A stretch of DNA of 64,000 nt from Cytobacillus purgationiresistens (GTDB lineage Bacteria; Bacillota; Bacilli; Bacillales; Cytobacillaceae): assembly GCF_030813235.1 (NCBI RefSeq), contig NZ_JAUSUB010000005.1:62001-126000 (forward strand), given 5' to 3'. Every line of letters begins with the position of its first letter. Positions within the stretch are counted from its first letter, which is position 1. A program made the position numbers and the translations under genes. Shown here one piece after another: positions 26,459 to 34,753 of this stretch. The notes beneath the pieces are model-generated. The model worked only from the letters and a program-made list of their open reading frames with translations, did no database searches and was not told where the DNA came from.

Positions 26459-27673
26459 TTAATGTGAAGAAATTTGTTTTTCTGCTGCTTGAATGATTCC
26501 ATTCTGTTTTAATTGTTGAATTTGATTCTTACTATACCCGAGCGTGGATAAGATGTTTACGGTATTCGCGCCTAGTAAAGGTGGACCCTGAGTCATTTCT
26601 GTTGGCGATTGACTTAACTCAAATGGTAATCTCGGCAGCTTAAGGTTTTCAATCTTAGCGTGCGGAAGGTCACTCCACATATTTGTGGCCTTGGTTTGTT
26701 CATCCTCCACAACTTCCGAGATCTTTTTTACTTTCGAACTTGGAACACCTGACTTTGCAAGTAACTCCACCCATTCTCCGGCTATTTTTGCGTACAGGAT
26801 ATTTTCGATGGCAGTTTTTAATTCACTTTGGTTTTCAACACGTTTTTGATTGCTGCTGTACCGGGGATCATCCAGCCATTCATCCTTACCAAGGACTGAA
26901 CATAGTCGTTTAAATAAGGAGTTATTCGATATACCAATCATTAAGTGGGTGTCGCTTGCTAGAAATGCGCCATATGGAGCAAAAGCGGTGTGTCCAGCCC
27001 CGTTTTTCTTCGGCTCTTTGCCTGTAGCAAGATACGAAAGCATATGATATCCTGTCCAGAATACGCCAGTTTCATATAATGAGGTAGTGACATGCTGACC
27101 TTCACCCGTCTTTTCCTTATGAAGCATTGCAGAAAGTATCCCTACTACACCCCACATTGCGCTTCCTTGATCTAAAATAGATACCGGTACGCGAGCGATT
27201 TCTGCTCCTTCTGCACCGTTTATCCCTATGATTCCTGCATCAGCTTGGGCAATCGCGTCATATCCAGGTCTATCACTCAGCGGACCTTCCTGCCCATAAG
27301 CGGATAAAGAACAATAAATTAATGCCGAGTTCACCTCTTTTAATCTATTAAAACCTAGCCCCATTTTCTCAGCTTTATTTAAGCGAAAGTTTTCAACAAA
27401 TATATCTGCATTCTTTACAAGATCATAGACGATTTCCTTGCCTTCGTCCTGCTTTAAATCAATGACGATGGATTGTTTATTACGGTTAATATGGAGAAAG
27501 TAAACCCCTTCCCCCTCTATAAAAGGTCCCATTCCTCTTGCATCGTCACCAACATCTGGCCTCTCAATTTTAATGATTTCAGCACCTAAATCTGCCAATA
27601 CCATTGTTAAAGTTGGACCTGATATATTCGTAGTCACATCAATTACCTTCACTCCAGTTAATGGACCTGCCAT
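26459..27673 (-). CDS. CaiB/BaiF-family (class III) CoA-transferase
   Basis: A 404-residue type III CoA transferase that moves CoA between carboxylic acids through a mixed-anhydride on a conserved aspartate. Seen: PLTGVKVIDVTTNISGPTLTMVLADLGAEIIKIERP at the N-terminus, LHINRNKQSIVIDLK, GLGFNRLKEVNSALIYCSLSAYG and the catalytic Asp in RPGYDAIAQADAG. I start it at ATG 27673, six bases after GGAGGA; the ATG at 27679 touches that site. It lies downstream of the dehydrogenase/crotonase/lyase genes, but a hairpin terminator and a repeat separate it, so it may be less expressed. The substrate is unknown. Confidence 0.9.
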   Translation of the reverse strand: MAGPLTGVKVIDVTTNISGPTLTMVLADLGAEIIKIERPDVGDDARGMGPFIEGEGVYFLHINRNKQSIVIDLKQDEGKEIVYDLVKNADIFVENFRLNKAEKMGLGFNRLKEVNSALIYCSLSAYGQEGPLSDRPGYDAIAQADAGIIGINGAEGAEIARVPVSILDQGSAMWGVVGILSAMLHKEKTGEGQHVTTSLYETGVFWTGYHMLSYLATGKEPKKNGAGHTAFAPYGAFLASDTHLMIGISNNSLFKRLCSVLGKDEWLDDPRYSSNQKRVENQSELKTAIENILYAKIAGEWVELLAKSGVPSSKVKKISEVVEDEQTKATNMWSDLPHAKIENLKLPRLPFELSQSPTEMTQGPPLLGANTVNILSTLGYSKNQIQQLKQNGIIQAAEKQISSH

Positions 27674-27695
27674 GATCATTCCTCCTTATCGAAAT

Positions 27696-27810
27696 GCGGA
27701 GGCACCTTACTCAGCCCCGACAAGATTAAGGCAAATCGGGATGTAGGTTGAACTTTACCTTCAGTCCGATTTGACTTAAGACCTCGAGGGGCTAGGTGCC
27801 GCAGCTGAGC
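27696..27810 (+). repeat. Intergenic repeat copy D, upstream of the CoA-transferase
   Basis: GAGGCACCTTACTCAGCCCC ... GGGGCTAGGTGCCGCAGCTG forms a large inverted repeat with diverged end motifs of the same family as copies B and C. It lies between a hairpin terminator and the CoA-transferase ribosome binding site. Confidence 0.45.
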
Positions 27811-27817
27811 AATTTTG

Positions 27818-27850
27818 AGAAAAGAGAGCCTTTATCAGGCTCTCTTTTTA
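27818..27850. terminator. Bidirectional hairpin terminator between dehydrogenase and CoA-transferase
   Basis: GAGAGCC/GGCTCTC with a seven-base loop, flanked by AAAA and TTTTT, so it can act in both directions. On the minus strand it lies directly after the dehydrogenase gene (stop codon at 27854). Confidence 0.75.
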
Positions 27851-27853
27851 TAA

Positions 27854-29017
27854 TTAATAAGATCGCGGTAGACCGAGCACATGTTGACCGACAAAACTAA
27901 CTACGAGGTTATTGGAAATAGGCGCTATTTTAAAGAGACGGGCTTCTCTAAATTTCCGTTCAATATTATATTCTTTTGCAAACCCATAACCGCCGTATGT
28001 ATCCATGGCGGCATTTGCTGCACGCCATGTCGCTTCCGAAGCTAAATATTTGGAGATATTAGCTTCCTCCCCGCAGTTAACGCCCTCATCGAAAAGTTCA
28101 GCCGCCTTATCTCTCATTAGTTTCGCTGCTTGAATATCCATATAAGCTTGGGAAATTGGAAATTGCACACCTTGATTTTGTCCGATCGGCCGATTAAAGA
28201 CTACTCGCTCATTTGCATATTGGACTGATTTATCAATAAAATACATCCCATCGCCAATCGATTCTGAGGCAATTAAAATTCTTTCAGCATTCATGCCGCT
28301 TAATACATATTTAAATCCTTTTCCTTCTTCTCCAATCATATTTCCAACCGGAATTTCAGCATTCTCAAAGAATACTTCAGTCGTCGCATGATTGATCATT
28401 GTATCAATCGGGCGTATTTCAATCTTATCTGCTTGGTCTTTCATATCAAGGATGAAAAGGCTGATCCCGTCCGTTTTCTTTTTCACTTGATCCTTTGGTG
28501 TTGTTCTTGCAAGAAGCAGCATCAAATCAGAATGCTCCGCTCTTGAAGTCCAGATCTTCTGTCCATTGACGATATATCGATCTCCTCTGCGCTCAGCAAA
28601 GGTTTCAATGCTTGTCGTATCGCTCCCTGCTGTTGGTTCTGTAATACCAAAAGCTTGCAATCTTAACTCACCAGATGCAATCGTTGGAAGAAATCTTTGC
28701 TTTTGCTCTTCATTGCCATGACGCAAAAGCGCTCCCATTGTATACATTTGGGCATGACACGCACCGGAATTGCCGCCTGAACGGTTCACTTCTTCTAAAA
28801 TGATACCAGCTTCCTTCATACCTAATCCAGCGCCGCCATACTCTTCAGGAATTAATACTGACAGCCAGCCTTCTTCAGTTAATGCTTGAACGAAGCCGGT
28901 TGGATACGCATCCCTTTCATCCAAGTCACGCCAATACTCTTCAGGAAAGCGTTCACATAAGCTTTTAACGCTTTTCCTGATCATTTCATGTTCTGGATTT
29001 GCTGTTGTTTGTGCCAT
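27854..29017 (-). CDS. Acyl-CoA dehydrogenase, isovaleryl-CoA-dehydrogenase-type active site
   Basis: A 387-residue flavin dehydrogenase. IPEEYGGAGLGMKEAG, FGITEPTAGSDTTSIETFA and QKIWTSRAEHSDL are acyl-CoA dehydrogenase signatures. The usual C-terminal glutamate (YEGT) is replaced by APISNNLV, while a glutamate is present in LSGMNAERIL, the position used as base by isovaleryl-CoA dehydrogenase, which prefers branched substrates. It is the third gene of the operon lyase-crotonase-dehydrogenase. Confidence 0.9.
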   Translation of the reverse strand: MAQTTANPEHEMIRKSVKSLCERFPEEYWRDLDERDAYPTGFVQALTEEGWLSVLIPEEYGGAGLGMKEAGIILEEVNRSGGNSGACHAQMYTMGALLRHGNEEQKQRFLPTIASGELRLQAFGITEPTAGSDTTSIETFAERRGDRYIVNGQKIWTSRAEHSDLMLLLARTTPKDQVKKKTDGISLFILDMKDQADKIEIRPIDTMINHATTEVFFENAEIPVGNMIGEEGKGFKYVLSGMNAERILIASESIGDGMYFIDKSVQYANERVVFNRPIGQNQGVQFPISQAYMDIQAAKLMRDKAAELFDEGVNCGEEANISKYLASEATWRAANAAMDTYGGYGFAKEYNIERKFREARLFKIAPISNNLVVSFVGQHVLGLPRSY

Positions 29018-29043
29018 CTCTAGGACCTCCTAATGATATGTTT

Positions 29044-29844
29044 TTATCTCCCTTGCCAAGCCGGCTTTCTTTTTTCATTAAAGGCATATATTCCTTCTAA
29101 TCTATCTTCAGAATTTGCACATTTATAATAGGCTTCCAATTCTAGCGCGATGCCAGTTGATAGATTTGCATCTGCTCCTTTATCAACGACTTTCTTCAAT
29201 GCTTTTAAGGATAATGGAGCATTATCTGCAATGCTCTCAGCTAATACCAGCGTCTCTTCTAGCAAAGAATTTGCAGGGAATACATGGTTAACCAAACCAT
29301 ACGACTTGCTCTCCTCAGCAGAAATCCGCTTGCCCGTAAACAATATTTCTTTGGCAATGGCTATGGGCATCACTCTTGTTAACAGCTGAGTTCCGCCTAT
29401 GCCGGGAATGAGGCCTAATTTCGCTTCAGGTAAACCTAGAAATGCATTTTCTGAAGCTGTACGAAGGTCACAGCTAAGCGCGATTTCTAATCCGCCGCCT
29501 AATGCGTAGCCATTGATTGCACAGATAATAGGGTATGGGAATTCTCTTAGCTTTTCGGTAACTTCTTCAAAATAGTCATGCTGTCTTTTCCAGTCCTCTT
29601 GTGTCATTCCATTTCTTTCTTTTAGGTCGGCACCTACACAGAAGCTTTTCGTACCTTCGGCAGTTAGCACCAGTACACGGATCTCATTATCATATTTTAA
29701 TTCTGACAAAGCATTGATTAACTCAACCGCCATTTTAGTATTTAGCGCATTCATCGATTGTGGTCTGCTGAGTGTAAGAACAGCGACAGCTTCGTTTTTT
29801 CTTGCTTTTTCCAGTTTAATGGTTTCATAGGTTTTAACAGTCAT
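29044..29844 (-). CDS. Enoyl-CoA hydratase/crotonase
   Basis: A 266-residue crotonase. The oxyanion and glutamate motif ALGGGLEIALSCDL and second glutamate LPEAKLGLIPGIGGTQLL are both present, so hydratase activity is likely. FCVGADLKERNGM is the CoA-binding part. I chose the ATG at 29844, eight bases after GGAGG, over the ATG at 29859. It lies between the HMG-CoA-lyase-like gene and the dehydrogenase, suggesting a dehydrogenation-hydration-cleavage sequence (as for methylglutaconyl-CoA type intermediates). Confidence 0.9.
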   Translation of the reverse strand: MTVKTYETIKLEKARKNEAVAVLTLSRPQSMNALNTKMAVELINALSELKYDNEIRVLVLTAEGTKSFCVGADLKERNGMTQEDWKRQHDYFEEVTEKLREFPYPIICAINGYALGGGLEIALSCDLRTASENAFLGLPEAKLGLIPGIGGTQLLTRVMPIAIAKEILFTGKRISAEESKSYGLVNHVFPANSLLEETLVLAESIADNAPLSLKALKKVVDKGADANLSTGIALELEAYYKCANSEDRLEGIYAFNEKRKPAWQGR

Positions 29845-29868
29845 TCTTAGATCCTCCATTCTTATTTA

Positions 29869-30789
29869 TCAGCTTGGAACCGGATACCGCCGCGTACTTT
29901 TTCCTGCCTTTACGACTTGCCCAGGCAAGTCATGACCTAGAATTTCCTTTAATTTCATAGAAGCCTGAATAAGACCATCCAAGTCTATATTTGTTTGGAC
30001 ACCCATTTCATCCAGCATATGTACAACATCCTCTGTACACACGTTCCCTGTTGCTCCTGGGGCAAATGGACAGCCTCCAATGCCTCCAAGGGAAGAGTCG
30101 AATATTGTTATTCCTGCTTCTATGGCTGCATTGATATTTGCCATTCCCATTCCCCGGGTATTATGGAAGTGGCATGCAAATTCAAATGACTTCCATTCTG
30201 CAGATACTTGCGTCATTAAATCGTAAACCTGCTTGGGGTTTGCCATACCAGTCGTGTCAGCATAGGTAATTCTTTTAATTTCGTATTGCAGCAATTCTTC
30301 GGTGATATTCATGATGTGCTGTGGAGCGATTGTCCCTTCAAAAGGACATCCAAATGATGTGGCTAGTGCAATGTGAAGGCTGATATCGTGATCAGTTGCA
30401 TATTGAGCTAATGTTTTTAAAGTTCCCAGTGATTCCTGGGTAGATTGTCTAACATTTTGCAAATTATGTGTATTACTGGCAGAAAAGACAAAGTTGACTG
30501 TACGAACGCCCATTTCTTTTGCTCGTTCCAGTCCTTTTAAATTAGGAATTAATGCGACAAGCTTTTCTTCTTTATTCTCTTGGATTTGCGCAAAGAGCTC
30601 GCCAGAATTAGCCATTTGAGGAACCAGTCTTGGATGAACAAATGAGCCAAACTCTATCTCAGGGACATTTGACCTCTTAAGTAAATGATAAATAGTCATC
30701 TTTTCCTCTACTGAGAGGATTTTTGATTCCAGTTGAAGACCGTCTCTTAACCCCACTTCATTAATGGTTACGCTGCTTGCAAGCCTCAC
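29869..30789 (-). CDS. Hydroxymethylglutaryl-CoA lyase-like enzyme
   Basis: A 306-residue TIM-barrel lyase. NEVGLRDGLQLE is the metal/substrate start motif of the DRE-TIM family, FACHFHNTRGMGMANI holds metal ligands, and GIGGCPFAPGATGNVCTED contains the catalytic cysteine loop of HMG-CoA lyases. These enzymes cleave 3-hydroxy-3-methylglutaryl-CoA or related tertiary hydroxyacyl-CoA to acetyl-CoA (or another acyl-CoA) and a keto acid. It is the first gene of its operon; a GntR-type inverted repeat lies 33 bases upstream. No biotin-dependent carboxylase is present in the window, so the leucine pathway is not complete here. Confidence 0.9.
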   Translation of the reverse strand: MRLASSVTINEVGLRDGLQLESKILSVEEKMTIYHLLKRSNVPEIEFGSFVHPRLVPQMANSGELFAQIQENKEEKLVALIPNLKGLERAKEMGVRTVNFVFSASNTHNLQNVRQSTQESLGTLKTLAQYATDHDISLHIALATSFGCPFEGTIAPQHIMNITEELLQYEIKRITYADTTGMANPKQVYDLMTQVSAEWKSFEFACHFHNTRGMGMANINAAIEAGITIFDSSLGGIGGCPFAPGATGNVCTEDVVHMLDEMGVQTNIDLDGLIQASMKLKEILGHDLPGQVVKAGKSTRRYPVPS

Positions 30790-30821
30790 CCTTATCTCCC
30801 CTCCCTACAACTCTATAAATA

Positions 30822-30838
30822 TAGGATACTGTATCCAA
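30822..30838. promoter_or_regulatory. GntR-type operator before the HMG-CoA-lyase-like operon
   Basis: TAGGATACTGTATCCAA contains the perfect inverted repeat GGATAC-T-GTATCC. It matches 10 of 13 core bases, with identical flanks ATA and AAT, of the site before the GntR gene at 60002-60020. FCD-type GntR regulators such as VanR bind similar ATTGGAT-type palindromes. Confidence 0.55.
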
Positions 30839-30884
30839 TATTCAATTTCAACATTATTATGAATTTTCCAATATAATTTATACA

Positions 30885-32681
30885 TTAGTTTTGCAGGATT
30901 TCTGAATCCATTGATTTCAATAACCCATCTATTGCAGTTTGGGGAATCTGATCCCAATCTGCTACATTTTCAAACCATTGATCAATCGACTCATCAAATC
31001 CTTCGCTTTCATTCGTATTAATATAACGATGATAATAATGGAGCAATAAGTATAACTTACGGTAACTTGCATTTTCTTGAATATCGTAATCAGCTTCAAT
31101 TAATAGGACAGCTAATGCACAAAGATGATATAGCTTATTCATAAATCTTTTGGCACTAATCTCTTGTGAAGCGTGATGATTTTTTTTGACTTTCTCAATT
31201 TCCTCTTTTAATTTCAACATTTCATCCGTACAAAGCTTTGCTGCTTTTTTTACGTGTGATGAAGTTAGTTCTGAAAGAATAGATTCGTATTCTTCCATTA
31301 ATAATTGCCCTGATTGATTTTTGCGAATGGCTCTCAATACGTCCAAGGCTACGATATTCGTTGTCCCTTCCCAAATGGAACCTAGATGGGCATCACGGAC
31401 AAGCTTTGGATTCACCCATTCTTCAATATAACCATTGCCGCCTCTAATCTCCATTGCTTCAGCTGCCACATACCTCGATCTTTTACAAATATATCCTTTT
31501 AATAAAGGAGTCAGCATTCTTAATAACCCTTTTGCTTGCTGTTGACCTCCATCTGCTTGATCAAAAATATTTGCAGTATAATAAATCATAGACGCAGCCA
31601 CTTCAGTATCAAGCAGCAATTCAAATAGGTTTTCTTTCATTAAAGGCAAATCAGCCAGCTTCTGTGTAAATGCTTTTCTGCCTCTAGCAGTGTATAAGGC
31701 CTCTAAGTAGCTTCTTCTCATAATAGCTGCAGAACGAACAGCGTTGGATAATCGCGATGAATTGACCATCGACATCATTTGTTTAAAGCCATTCTCTATT
31801 TCACCAACAAGATAACCTTCTGCACCTTCAAAGCTTACTTCACCAGAAGCCATATCTTTTGTTCCTAATTTATCTTTCAATCGGTTTATATTGTATTTAT
31901 TTCTTTCGCCATTTGCCAGTTTTTTAGGAACTAAAAACATCGCCAGCCCTTTGGTACCAGAAACCGCTCCAGCTGGTCTTGCCAGTACCAATGCCACATC
32001 TGCTGTTACATTGGAACAGAACCATTTATCGCCTGTCAATAACCAATTGTCACCGGACTTTTTTGCCGATAAAGTGTTTTCACCTACGTCTGAGCCACCC
32101 TGCTTTTCAGTCATAAACTGTGCAGCAGTCCAATAGGTATCTTTATCTGTACTGATTAATTTAGGCAAATACACATCCTTAAGTTCATCACTTCCATATT
32201 CCTTTATAATCTTTGCAGCTGAATCCGTCATGCTCATTGGACAGCATAATCCAAATTCAGCCTGTGCAAATAAGTACCAGAATGAATACTTTAGTACTCT
32301 ATTGAAAGAACGATTACGGCCCATCACGCCTGGTCGATGACTCATGGCGACAAGTCCAAAATCTATATATCCTATCTCCTCCATGCGCTGGTAAGATGGA
32401 TGAAACTTGACTTCATCCACCCTATCACCGGATTTATTATATGTAATCAATTCAGGCGGATGTCGATCAGCTTCGCGCGATAAAGCATCAAGTTCGTTAC
32501 CTGCAACCGAACCTAATCTGCTTAAATCTTTACTAATTGATTCATAATCTTCCTTAGCGTATAGCGACAGCAAAAAATTCATATTAGGATCAGCTTTAAG
32601 GTAATTAATCCCAACAGGTTCAGGCATTCCGCCCAGCTTGGCTTCAGGATCTGGAACCATAAAACGGTGATTCATGGACAT
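30885..32681 (-). CDS. Acyl-CoA dehydrogenase, AidB-like long form
   Basis: A 598-residue dehydrogenase, longer than the usual 380-400 because of a C-terminal helical extension (about residues 470-598). Seen: PMSMTDSAAKIIKEYG, FMTEKQGGSDVGENTLSAKK, EIRGGNGYIEEWVNPKLVRD and the catalytic-glutamate motif HLGSIWEGTTNIVALDVLRA. This layout is that of the AidB/very-long acyl-CoA dehydrogenase group. It is the last gene of the TAXI-TRAP/synthetase operon (19 bases after the crotonase gene), probably introducing the double bond that the neighbouring crotonase uses. Confidence 0.9.
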   Translation of the reverse strand: MSMNHRFMVPDPEAKLGGMPEPVGINYLKADPNMNFLLSLYAKEDYESISKDLSRLGSVAGNELDALSREADRHPPELITYNKSGDRVDEVKFHPSYQRMEEIGYIDFGLVAMSHRPGVMGRNRSFNRVLKYSFWYLFAQAEFGLCCPMSMTDSAAKIIKEYGSDELKDVYLPKLISTDKDTYWTAAQFMTEKQGGSDVGENTLSAKKSGDNWLLTGDKWFCSNVTADVALVLARPAGAVSGTKGLAMFLVPKKLANGERNKYNINRLKDKLGTKDMASGEVSFEGAEGYLVGEIENGFKQMMSMVNSSRLSNAVRSAAIMRRSYLEALYTARGRKAFTQKLADLPLMKENLFELLLDTEVAASMIYYTANIFDQADGGQQQAKGLLRMLTPLLKGYICKRSRYVAAEAMEIRGGNGYIEEWVNPKLVRDAHLGSIWEGTTNIVALDVLRAIRKNQSGQLLMEEYESILSELTSSHVKKAAKLCTDEMLKLKEEIEKVKKNHHASQEISAKRFMNKLYHLCALAVLLIEADYDIQENASYRKLYLLLHYYHRYINTNESEGFDESIDQWFENVADWDQIPQTAIDGLLKSMDSEILQN

Positions 32682-32699
32682 AACCCCCTGCTAATTGTT

Positions 32700-33479
32700 T
32701 TATTTCCCTAAAAACATAGGATTTCTTTTAGTGAAAAAAGCATCGACTCCTTCTTTAAAATCATTCGTTTGAAAACAAATCCCTTGTGCTTGCGCTTCCA
32801 TCTCAAGAAACATTTTAAGCTGAACATTCATATGCTCATTCATTAATTTCTTTGTCATGCCAATGGATAAAGGCGATTTGGCTGCTAATCTATCAGCTAG
32901 GGCAATAGCATTTTTAATTAAATCCTCCTGTGTCGATAATTGATTGACGATACCAAGCTTATGCGCCTCTTCTGCCGTGACACGATCACCTAAAAACATT
33001 AGTTCTTTTGCTTTTTGATGGCCAATAATTAAAGGCAGAAAATGAACAGCTGCAAAATCCGGCACTAAGCCGACATTCACAAAGCTTTGCACAAAGAAAG
33101 CTTTATCTGAAACAATCGACAAATCGCATAGCAGCATAAGGCTAAATCCTGCACCTGCTGCAGCTCCGTTAACGGCAGCAATGATTGGCTTTTCTATCTC
33201 TAAGATTTTCATAATCAATTGGTGTGACTTTTGCAATCGCTTTCTTCCTTCTATTGCAGATAGACTGCTTAATGCACTTAAATCTCCTCCAGCAGAAAAG
33301 GCTTTGCCTTTCCCTGACAGAATAATACATTTAACCTCAGGATCGGCTTCAGCTACTTCCAACGCTTGAAGGAGCTCCATCCGCATCTCCATTCCTAAAG
33401 CATTGCGGACATCAGGTCTATTTAAATAAATAATTTTCGTGCTTCCGACTACTTCTATTTCTATATACTGATAGCTCAT
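32700..33479 (-). CDS. PaaG-like enoyl-CoA hydratase/isomerase
   Basis: A 259-residue crotonase. The oxyanion motif is GAAAGAGFSLMLLCDL; the position after GLVPD has the aspartate of PaaG-type isomerases, and the hydratase glutamates are lacking. It therefore looks like an isomerase of unsaturated or ring-epoxide CoA esters rather than a classical hydratase. FSAGGDLSAL is the CoA-binding segment. It is 45 bases downstream of the citryl-CoA-lyase-like gene and 19 bases before the dehydrogenase. Confidence 0.87.
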   Translation of the reverse strand: MSYQYIEIEVVGSTKIIYLNRPDVRNALGMEMRMELLQALEVAEADPEVKCIILSGKGKAFSAGGDLSALSSLSAIEGRKRLQKSHQLIMKILEIEKPIIAAVNGAAAGAGFSLMLLCDLSIVSDKAFFVQSFVNVGLVPDFAAVHFLPLIIGHQKAKELMFLGDRVTAEEAHKLGIVNQLSTQEDLIKNAIALADRLAAKSPLSIGMTKKLMNEHMNVQLKMFLEMEAQAQGICFQTNDFKEGVDAFFTKRNPMFLGK

Positions 33480-33524
33480 AGAAAGTCCTCCTCATGTATG
33501 AGATTTCCTTTTAGTTTTTCAAAT

Positions 33525-34307
33525 TCAGCTTTCCACTTTTCCTCTGTAGTCAGTGTGATGCTCAATATAATCAAATATTTCCTGACCTACACTATTCTTT
33601 CTCCCTAGTTCAATTTCTTCAACGATATGCGCGACTAGGCCTACTGCTCTTGACGCAACAGCAAAGGACTTCACTACTCGGTAATCGATGTCCATATCTG
33701 CCATAATGGCTCCAATTGCTCCAACCGCGTTTAATGTGATCGTTTTCCCTTTTTGCTCGCAAAATTGACGATGTATCTCTAAAAGAAGCTTAGAGTTTTT
33801 ACCATAAAACCCTAATTCTTCGGCAATTTCAAAAAGCTTGGTCGTACGCGGATCCTCAGGCTTATGAATTGGATGACCGAATCCAGGAAGCTGCTGCCCG
33901 CTTTCCTTTCTATCTTTAATAATGATTGAAGCGAGTTCTTCCAAAGAATAGGTATCCCCGAATTTCTCAAACGCATGGTGCAGCATTTCAGCGACATATT
34001 CCATCGCTCCTAAATAGACGGTACCGGCCCCAAGCAAACCTGCTGCAACTGCTGATTGAACTGATTCAGGTGCACCCAAATAGGTTAATCTTGTAGAAAT
34101 AGAGCTTGGTGTAAATCCATGTTCACAAATGGCAACAAGCAAGGCGTTTAACATTTTAGATTCATTTTCTGTTGGTTTACGATGCATGGCCCCAAGAAAA
34201 GCCATATCTGCTAAAGTAATATTTCCGATCAAATCCTCTGTTAAGTCATAGCCATGAACAAATATTTTATCTGGTTCAGATTTACCAATTTTCGTTTGAA
34301 ATTCCAT
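33525..34307 (-). CDS. Citryl-CoA lyase-like (short citrate-synthase-fold) enzyme
   Basis: A 260-residue protein, about two thirds of a citrate synthase. Key segments are AICEHGFTPSSISTRLTY (His of the citrate-synthase active site region), LGAGTVYLGAMEYVAEML, and GQQLPGFGHPIHKPEDPRTTKLFEIA with the second His and the CoA-proximal loop. Short enzymes of this type cleave citryl-CoA or similar CoA thioesters of hydroxy acids. It has no ATP-citrate lyase partner domains. Embedded in an operon with a TAXI-TRAP importer, an ADP-forming acyl-CoA synthetase, crotonase and dehydrogenase, it probably performs the C-C cleavage of that pathway on an unidentified CoA ester. Confidence 0.85.
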   Translation of the reverse strand: MEFQTKIGKSEPDKIFVHGYDLTEDLIGNITLADMAFLGAMHRKPTENESKMLNALLVAICEHGFTPSSISTRLTYLGAPESVQSAVAAGLLGAGTVYLGAMEYVAEMLHHAFEKFGDTYSLEELASIIIKDRKESGQQLPGFGHPIHKPEDPRTTKLFEIAEELGFYGKNSKLLLEIHRQFCEQKGKTITLNAVGAIGAIMADMDIDYRVVKSFAVASRAVGLVAHIVEEIELGRKNSVGQEIFDYIEHHTDYRGKVES

Positions 34308-34325
34308 GTATAGATCCTCCCACTA

Positions 34326-34736
34326 TTATTTTTTAATAATCGCAAAAGTTCCTAGTGCAGTCCCTACAATTTCTCCCTTATCATTGAAAACTTTAGACTC
34401 TACATACTGAATGCGATTTCCTTTATTAATTGTTTTTGCTTCAGCATATAAAGCCCCTTCTTTTACCGGTGCAATAAATTGAGTGGTTAAAGAAACTGTC
34501 GCCACCTTCACATCTCGTGATGATCGAATGACTACCCCAATAATGGAATCCAAAATGGAAGCAATTGCTCCACCATGCATGACTTGATTGGAGTTTAAAA
34601 GAGATTCTTTTACCGGCATTTTGATAACGGCTTCTCCTGGCTCAAGCCGATCCATTGTAATACCGAGCAATTTCCAAAATGGTGAATCCTCAAATTCATT
34701 TGTCAGCCACTGTAAATAATCACTGGTCACTTCCAT
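34326..34736 (-). CDS. PaaI-family hotdog thioesterase
   Basis: A 136-residue hotdog-fold thioesterase. NSNQVMHGGAIASILDSIIGV is the HGG active-site motif of PaaI/YbgC-type thioesterases, followed by SLTTQFIAPVKEGALYAEA. Members hydrolyse acyl-CoA to prevent depletion of free CoA. It lies between the acyl-CoA synthetase (18-base gap) and the citryl-CoA-lyase-like gene, so it may relieve CoA sequestration in this pathway. Confidence 0.9.
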   Translation of the reverse strand: MEVTSDYLQWLTNEFEDSPFWKLLGITMDRLEPGEAVIKMPVKESLLNSNQVMHGGAIASILDSIIGVVIRSSRDVKVATVSLTTQFIAPVKEGALYAEAKTINKGNRIQYVESKVFNDKGEIVGTALGTFAIIKK

Positions 34737-34753
34737 TCTTTCACCCCCGCAGC

